Of a stretch of 64,000 nt of DNA, positions 59,932 through 64,000 are shown piece after piece. Every line of letters starts with the position of its first letter. Positions within the stretch are counted from its first letter, which is position 1. This DNA comes from Poriferisodalis sp965221945 (GTDB lineage: Bacteria; Actinomycetota; Acidimicrobiia; Acidimicrobiales; Poriferisodalaceae). The notes under the pieces were generated by a model that ran no database searches, had not been told where the DNA came from, and was given only the letters and a program-made list of their open reading frames with translations. The position numbers and the translations under genes were made by a program. The DNA is taken from assembly GCF_965221945.1 (NCBI RefSeq), contig NZ_OZ244925.1, positions 2,914,001-2,978,000 on the forward strand, in the 5' to 3' direction.

Positions 59932-61407
59932 CTAGCTCACCCGCATGGCGCGGGTGCCGAGTTCTACGAGGAGCCTCTGCTCAGGATCGGCGAGGTCAAC
60001 CTCGAGGGCATCCAGTATTCGATTAATGCGGTACCGGACGGTGTTTCGATGCACCTGCAGGCGATGAGCGGTCAGCTTGACGTTCTGACCCGAGTCCAAG
60101 TACGTCCGCAGCGTGCGAACCGCCTCGCCGATCTTGTTTTCGCCTAGTTCGGCCAGCGGTGCAAGCAGCTCATCGATCGTCGCCCGCACGTCGTCGACCT
60201 CGTACCACCGGATAAGTGCTCGGGCGAAACCGAGCCGGTCGAAGTGGTGGAGTTTGTTGGTGATGCCTCCCGCTTTCGCGGCCCGGAGCGCCGAGAACGC
60301 CTCGTCGGCTGTGTTGCGAAGCCCGGCGGCGCCGCCCTGCACGGATCCGACTCCGGCGGACCATTCCAGACTCGGTTCGACCTCTTCCAGTTGTGCGAGC
60401 CCCGAGCGCAGCCGGGCATCGAAGATCTCAGCGTGCCGGGGATTGTGGCGGTGCTCACTCATGATCAGCAGGACTGACGCATTCGTCCCCGCGGACGTCC
60501 ACGAGTCGTCGCCGGCAATGACTTTGTCGATAAGCACCCGGGCGGCACGCAGCTGGCGCCGGTAGTTGTCGGCCGCATCGTGACCGCCGACAGCAAGATT
60601 GTGGAGATCAACATGGGCTCCGAGGTGGTGCCCCTCCACCGCAAAGCCGCTCCGGCGAAGCCTCGTAAGGGCTTCCGCGCTCGTGCTCGCGTCGCTCAGA
60701 AGGAATTCGTTGAGGAGCTCCCCGCGGGACCGCACGGGAAAGTTGGCTTGTTCGAAGTCCCGTCGCAGGGTCTCCTCGATGGCACGGCCGGCGTAGGTCA
60801 ACGCGGCGCGGGCGATGACGTCTGTTGTTCTCGCATGGAGCGTGAGGAAGATGGGCCGCCCCGAGCCGGTGTCGAGGGGCACGGCTGTGACGTTGAGACG
60901 CTCGATTTCGAGGGTTACGTCGCAGTCCAATGCCGCCGACATGTGGCCAAGTAGCTGGGAAAGATCCTCGGCGCCAGGATCGTGGGAGTCGACGATTCGG
61001 CAGAGATTCTCCAAGCGAGTGACCGCTTCGCGGTGCCCCCCGACATTGACGTCTCGCACGTGCACGGCGATCGCCGCCACGTCGGCGCCCGGAGCAAGCG
61101 CCACGAGCCCCAGATTCCGTCGTTCGGCAGCCCGCATCGCCGTGGCCGACGGCGCATCAGCATGACCCGATAGCGCAATGCCGGCGACGCCCTCAGGGGC
61201 CTGTCCCAAGCCCAGGTCGAAGCGGTACGAGGAAGCCTCAGCGGAAAGCGCTGGTGCCAGCACCAACAGCGCGCCCTCGTTCGCCGCCCCTATGGCGTCA
61301 TAGCTGTCGATCATCTGAAGAGATCCCACGTCTCGGTCCAGCGCTGCCGCCGATGCCTGCAGGACGCCGATCGACGGATTGTGGTTCACCAGCTCTCCGA
61401 GGCGCAT
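59932..61407 (-). CDS. PucR-family transcriptional regulator
   Basis: A 491-residue regulator. N-terminal PucR sensory region (residues 1-130), a central GGDEF-like/CdaR region and the C-terminal HTH_30: LRTYLDSGQNVKLTAHRLQV and HRNTVRYRINRILDALEVDL. PucR proteins control purine, hydantoin and amino-acid catabolism. It is divergent from the DUF917/hydantoinase pair and so very probably regulates it. Confidence 0.85.
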   Translation of the reverse strand: MRLGELVNHNPSIGVLQASAAALDRDVGSLQMIDSYDAIGAANEGALLVLAPALSAEASSYRFDLGLGQAPEGVAGIALSGHADAPSATAMRAAERRNLGLVALAPGADVAAIAVHVRDVNVGGHREAVTRLENLCRIVDSHDPGAEDLSQLLGHMSAALDCDVTLEIERLNVTAVPLDTGSGRPIFLTLHARTTDVIARAALTYAGRAIEETLRRDFEQANFPVRSRGELLNEFLLSDASTSAEALTRLRRSGFAVEGHHLGAHVDLHNLAVGGHDAADNYRRQLRAARVLIDKVIAGDDSWTSAGTNASVLLIMSEHRHNPRHAEIFDARLRSGLAQLEEVEPSLEWSAGVGSVQGGAAGLRNTADEAFSALRAAKAGGITNKLHHFDRLGFARALIRWYEVDDVRATIDELLAPLAELGENKIGEAVRTLRTYLDSGQNVKLTAHRLQVHRNTVRYRINRILDALEVDLADPEQRLLVELGTRAMRVS

Positions 61408-61514
61408 GTCCGTGAACCTATGTGTTCTGTTCGCTTAGCACAAGTAATAGCAAATTTCTTCATTAATGCACCAAGAATTGGGCGAACCGTCACGGCATCG
61501 AATTTACGGTCGGG
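61408..61514. promoter_or_regulatory. divergent promoter region between PucR and the hydantoinase operon
   Basis: 107 bases, AT-rich for this genome (61430-61470, with TAATAGCAAATTTC and TTAATGCA). Suitable for both promoters and the PucR site; exact elements cannot be fixed by eye. Confidence 0.35.
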
Positions 61515-62591
61515 GTGATGCTGGAAATTGGTCCCCGCGAGCTCGAATGGTTGTCTCTGGGTGCTGCCGTGTTCGGCAGCGGGGGCGGCGGGGATCCCCT
61601 GCTGGGCTTCCAGATGGCGTCTCAGGCCATTGCCCGGACAGGGCCAGTTCAGCTGCTCGACCTCGACGAACTCTCCGAAGAGCAGCTGATCCTGCCGATC
61701 TGCATGATGGGCGCGACGACGGTGATGGTCGAGAAGTTTGGATCGGGATCCGAAGCGCTCAGACTCCAGGAAGCCATCGAGACAAGAACCGGCACCGAGG
61801 CCGCTGCCATCTGCTGCCTGGAGCTTGGAGGCCTCAACGGCGTTGTCCCCTTCGCGTGGGCTGCTTGGGCCGGGCTCCCAGTTGTCGACGCCGATCTGAT
61901 GGGTCGAGCCTTCCCGGAGCTTCAGATGACGACGGCGGCACTCGCGGGAGTGTCGGTGAGTCCGGCCGCGATGACCGATGAACGGGGCAACGTGGTGACG
62001 TTGTCGACCACGACTGCGAAGTGGGCCGAGGATCTCGCGCGCTCGGTGTGCACCGCGATGGGAGCCGAGGCGACGATCTGCCTCTACCCGATGACTGTCG
62101 GCACGGCAAAGGAAGCCACGGTTAGGAACTCGATCACCCTCGCCATCTCGGCTGGCCGAGTGATGCTGGAAGCATCCGACGATCCGGTCAGGGCCTTGTG
62201 CGAACACCTCGGCGGCCTAGCGCTCATCGAGGGAAAAGTCGTCGACGTAGACCGTCGTACCACCGAAGGATTCGCTCGCGGGTCGGCAACCATTGAGGGC
62301 GTCGGAGCGTGCACCGGCCGAATGGCCCGGCTCGAGTTCCAGAACGAGAACACCGTGCTCATCGAGGACGGCAAGGTGCTGGCCAGCGTTCCCGACATCA
62401 TCACTGCAGTCGACCTGCACACAGCACGTCCCATCGTCACCGAGCTGCTGCGGTATGGCCAGCTGGTCACTGTCGTCGGTTTGCCGATCAATGAGCTCTG
62501 GCGGACGCCGGAAGCCCTCGCTGTCGCCGGACCTCGGGCCTTCGACTACGCGTTCGACTACCGCCCACTGGAGAAGCTCAATGCGCGGTGA
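61515..62591 (+). CDS. DUF917 family protein (S-methyl-thiohydantoin desulfurase-like)
   Basis: A 358-residue DUF917 protein: AVFGSGGGGDPLLGFQMA near the N-terminus, then ICMMGATTVMVEKFGSGSEA, ICCLELGGLNGVVPFAWAA and VVDADLMGRAFPE. DUF917 domains occur fused to or beside hydantoinase/oxoprolinase subunits, and one member is named for thiohydantoin desulfurisation. Start at GTG 61515 or the next codon ATG 61518. Its last 11 bases overlap the start of the hydantoinase gene, so the two are coupled. Confidence 0.85.
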   Translation: MMLEIGPRELEWLSLGAAVFGSGGGGDPLLGFQMASQAIARTGPVQLLDLDELSEEQLILPICMMGATTVMVEKFGSGSEALRLQEAIETRTGTEAAAICCLELGGLNGVVPFAWAAWAGLPVVDADLMGRAFPELQMTTAALAGVSVSPAAMTDERGNVVTLSTTTAKWAEDLARSVCTAMGAEATICLYPMTVGTAKEATVRNSITLAISAGRVMLEASDDPVRALCEHLGGLALIEGKVVDVDRRTTEGFARGSATIEGVGACTGRMARLEFQNENTVLIEDGKVLASVPDIITAVDLHTARPIVTELLRYGQLVTVVGLPINELWRTPEALAVAGPRAFDYAFDYRPLEKLNAR

Positions 62592-64000
62592 GTATCGCAT
62601 CGGGGTCGACGTGGGCGGCACCAATACCGACGCTGTTCTGCTCAACGACGAGTTGCAGCTGGTGGCAAAGGTCAAAACGCCGACGACCGAAGACGTCGAC
62701 GAGGGATTGGCCACTGCGATCCAGATGGTGCTGTCGGCCAACGGCGTGATCCCGGCGTCGATCTCCCGGGTGATGCTCGGGACTACGCACGCAACGAACG
62801 CCGTTCTCCAGCGTCGCGACCTGGCTTCGGTGACGGTCATCCGGATCGGCGGTCCCGCTACCCGGTCGGTGCCGCCGCTGTCCACCTGGCCGGCCGATCT
62901 CCGCACCGTCGTCTCCGCCGGCGAGGTCATCGTGGACGGCGGCTTCGAGTTCGACGGCCGCGAGCACGTCCCCTTCGACGAACCTGGGCTGAGGCGATTC
63001 CTCGAGGAACTTCCCGAGCGTCCGGAAGCCTGCGCGATCACCAGCATCTTCTCGCCCGTCTCCGCCGAACATGAGCACATCGCGGCCGCCGTCGCGGCCG
63101 ATGTGCTCGGCGAGGACACGCCGATCTCGTTGAGCTGCGACATCGGCTCCATCGGCATCCTGGAACGAGAAAACGCGTGCGTGCTGAATGCAGCCCTGCG
63201 ACGCGTCGCACGGCAGATCGTCGACGGTCTCAGCGCAGCGCTCCGCGACCAAGCCATCGAGGCCACGCCGTACTTCGCCCAGAACGACGGGACGTTGATG
63301 GCGCTCGAGCGGGTGCTGGAGTTTCCGGTGTTGACGGTGGGCAGCGGCCCAGCCAACTCCATGCGCGGGGCTGCGTACCTGACGGGCCTGCGCGAGGCCA
63401 TTGTCGTGGATGTCGGCGGCACGTCGACCGATGTCGGCGTGCTGGCGAACGGGTTCCCGCGAGAGTCGGCAATCCCGGTGGAGATCGGCGGTGTGCGGAC
63501 GAACTCTCGCATGCCTGACCTGCTGTCGATCGCACTCGGTGGCGGGACGCGAGTGCGTACAGACGGCGACGATCTCGTGATCGGCCCGGACAGCGTGGGG
63601 TATCAGCTGACATCTGAGGCGTTGTGCTTCGGTGGCCCGGTGCTCACCCTCAGCGACATGGCGGTCCGGTCCGGCCGAGCGACCATGGGACACCATCCGG
63701 TCGACGAGGTCAGTGGGCTGCGGGCCGTCGAGGCCATCGCACGCATCGACCAAATGTTCGAAGACTCGATCGACCGGATGAAGCTCACTCGTTCCGAGCA
63801 ACCGGTCATCGCCGTCGGCGGCGGCAGTGTGTTGCTGCCGGACTCGCTCGCCGGCGTGAGCGAAGTTCATCGGCCCGAAAACTACGAAGTCGCGAATGCG
63901 ATCGGCGCCGCGATCGCTCCCATCAGCGCCGAGGTGGACCAGCTGTTGGTCCTCGGCCCCGGCGGTCGCGACGAGGTCATCGAGCGCGCCAGAGACGCAG
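62581..64000 (+). CDS. hydantoinase/oxoprolinase family protein (HyuA-like), runs off right edge
   Basis: From the ATG at 62581 the frame stays open to the window edge (473 codons without a stop). It has the N-terminal ATPase-fold motif YRIGVDVGGTNTDAVLL, then GTTHATNAVLQRRDL, and the second nucleotide-binding motif IVVDVGGTSTDVGVL, followed by IALGGGTRVR and VIAVGGGSVLLPD. It is an ATP-dependent hydantoinase/5-oxoprolinase subunit A type enzyme opening a cyclic amide. The partner HyuB subunit is not in view. Part of the PucR-controlled operon. Confidence 0.9.
   Translation, partial: MRGEYRIGVDVGGTNTDAVLLNDELQLVAKVKTPTTEDVDEGLATAIQMVLSANGVIPASISRVMLGTTHATNAVLQRRDLASVTVIRIGGPATRSVPPLSTWPADLRTVVSAGEVIVDGGFEFDGREHVPFDEPGLRRFLEELPERPEACAITSIFSPVSAEHEHIAAAVAADVLGEDTPISLSCDIGSIGILERENACVLNAALRRVARQIVDGLSAALRDQAIEATPYFAQNDGTLMALERVLEFPVLTVGSGPANSMRGAAYLTGLREAIVVDVGGTSTDVGVLANGFPRESAIPVEIGGVRTNSRMPDLLSIALGGGTRVRTDGDDLVIGPDSVGYQLTSEALCFGGPVLTLSDMAVRSGRATMGHHPVDEVSGLRAVEAIARIDQMFEDSIDRMKLTRSEQPVIAVGGGSVLLPDSLAGVSEVHRPENYEVANAIGAAIAPISAEVDQLLVLGPGGRDEVIERARDA

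Noticed and set aside
62217..63870. Two long minus-strand frames of about 430 codons at the right edge
   Set aside because: They are antisense to the HyuA-like gene, whose plus-strand frame is open to the edge and has clear family motifs.

Overview
The window is GC-rich DNA (roughly 65% G+C by eye) with an actinobacterial gene set: a UPF0182 membrane protein, a luciferase-like flavin/F420 oxidoreductase, a PucR regulator, and many GTG starts with four-base ATGA overlaps. An uncultured member of the Acidimicrobiia or a relative would fit, but no rRNA or taxonomic marker is present, so this is inference. The DNA alternates between intact metabolic operons and accessory segments rich in toxin-antitoxin or defence-like genes, transposons and gene fragments.

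Layout. 1-12 kb is accessory: a PLD-like/DUF6361 pair, a NYN nuclease gene split by an in-frame TGA, a DUF433 protein, an AhpD-like peroxidase gene whose CxxC motif reads C-H-Y-UGA and is followed by a bacterial SECIS-like hairpin, mobile mystery proteins A/B (Fic), a CPA2 antiporter, a DUF4143 ATPase and several partial gene duplications. 12.2-14.6 kb encodes a three-domain protein (alkaline-phosphatase-superfamily hydrolase, PhnZ/TmpB-like HD oxygenase, TmpA-like Fe/2-oxoglutarate dioxygenase) that looks like an oxidative phosphonate-degradation pathway on one chain. 14.7-17.1 kb holds a membrane protein and CorA. 17.2-21.7 kb is an operon of an ATP-grasp/M20 fusion, gamma-glutamyltransferase and N-formylglutamate amidohydrolase. 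21.9-28.6 kb is a catabolic operon (acyl-CoA ligase, alpha/beta hydrolase, LLM oxidoreductase, SDR) whose distal amidase and molybdenum-hydroxylase genes are decayed and abut a decayed ProV gene; a TetR regulator is divergent.

29.7-35.6 kb is a nest of insertion sequences, with an intact IS256 element (perfect 8-bp target duplication) at its end. 35.6-53.9 kb carries a tryptophan-2,3-dioxygenase-like/SnoaL fusion, then a defence-like island: two Panacea proteins, a PP2C phosphatase, a HEPN-like protein, a GmrSD-type DUF262/DUF1524 protein hit by an IS1634-family element, a nuclease-like/HEPN-like pair and a membrane-anchored protein. Part of this island is bracketed by about 333-bp direct repeats that end at the 3' end of the initiator tRNA gene; each repeat carries a 56-residue protein gene and the tRNA terminator hairpin.

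54-64 kb returns to core and metabolic genes: UPF0182, purN-purH (de novo purine synthesis), and a PucR regulator divergent from a DUF917/hydantoinase pair that runs off the right edge.

The two strongest points for follow-up are the predicted selenoprotein with its SECIS element and the three-domain phosphonate fusion, in which the expected catalytic residues of all three domains can be seen.
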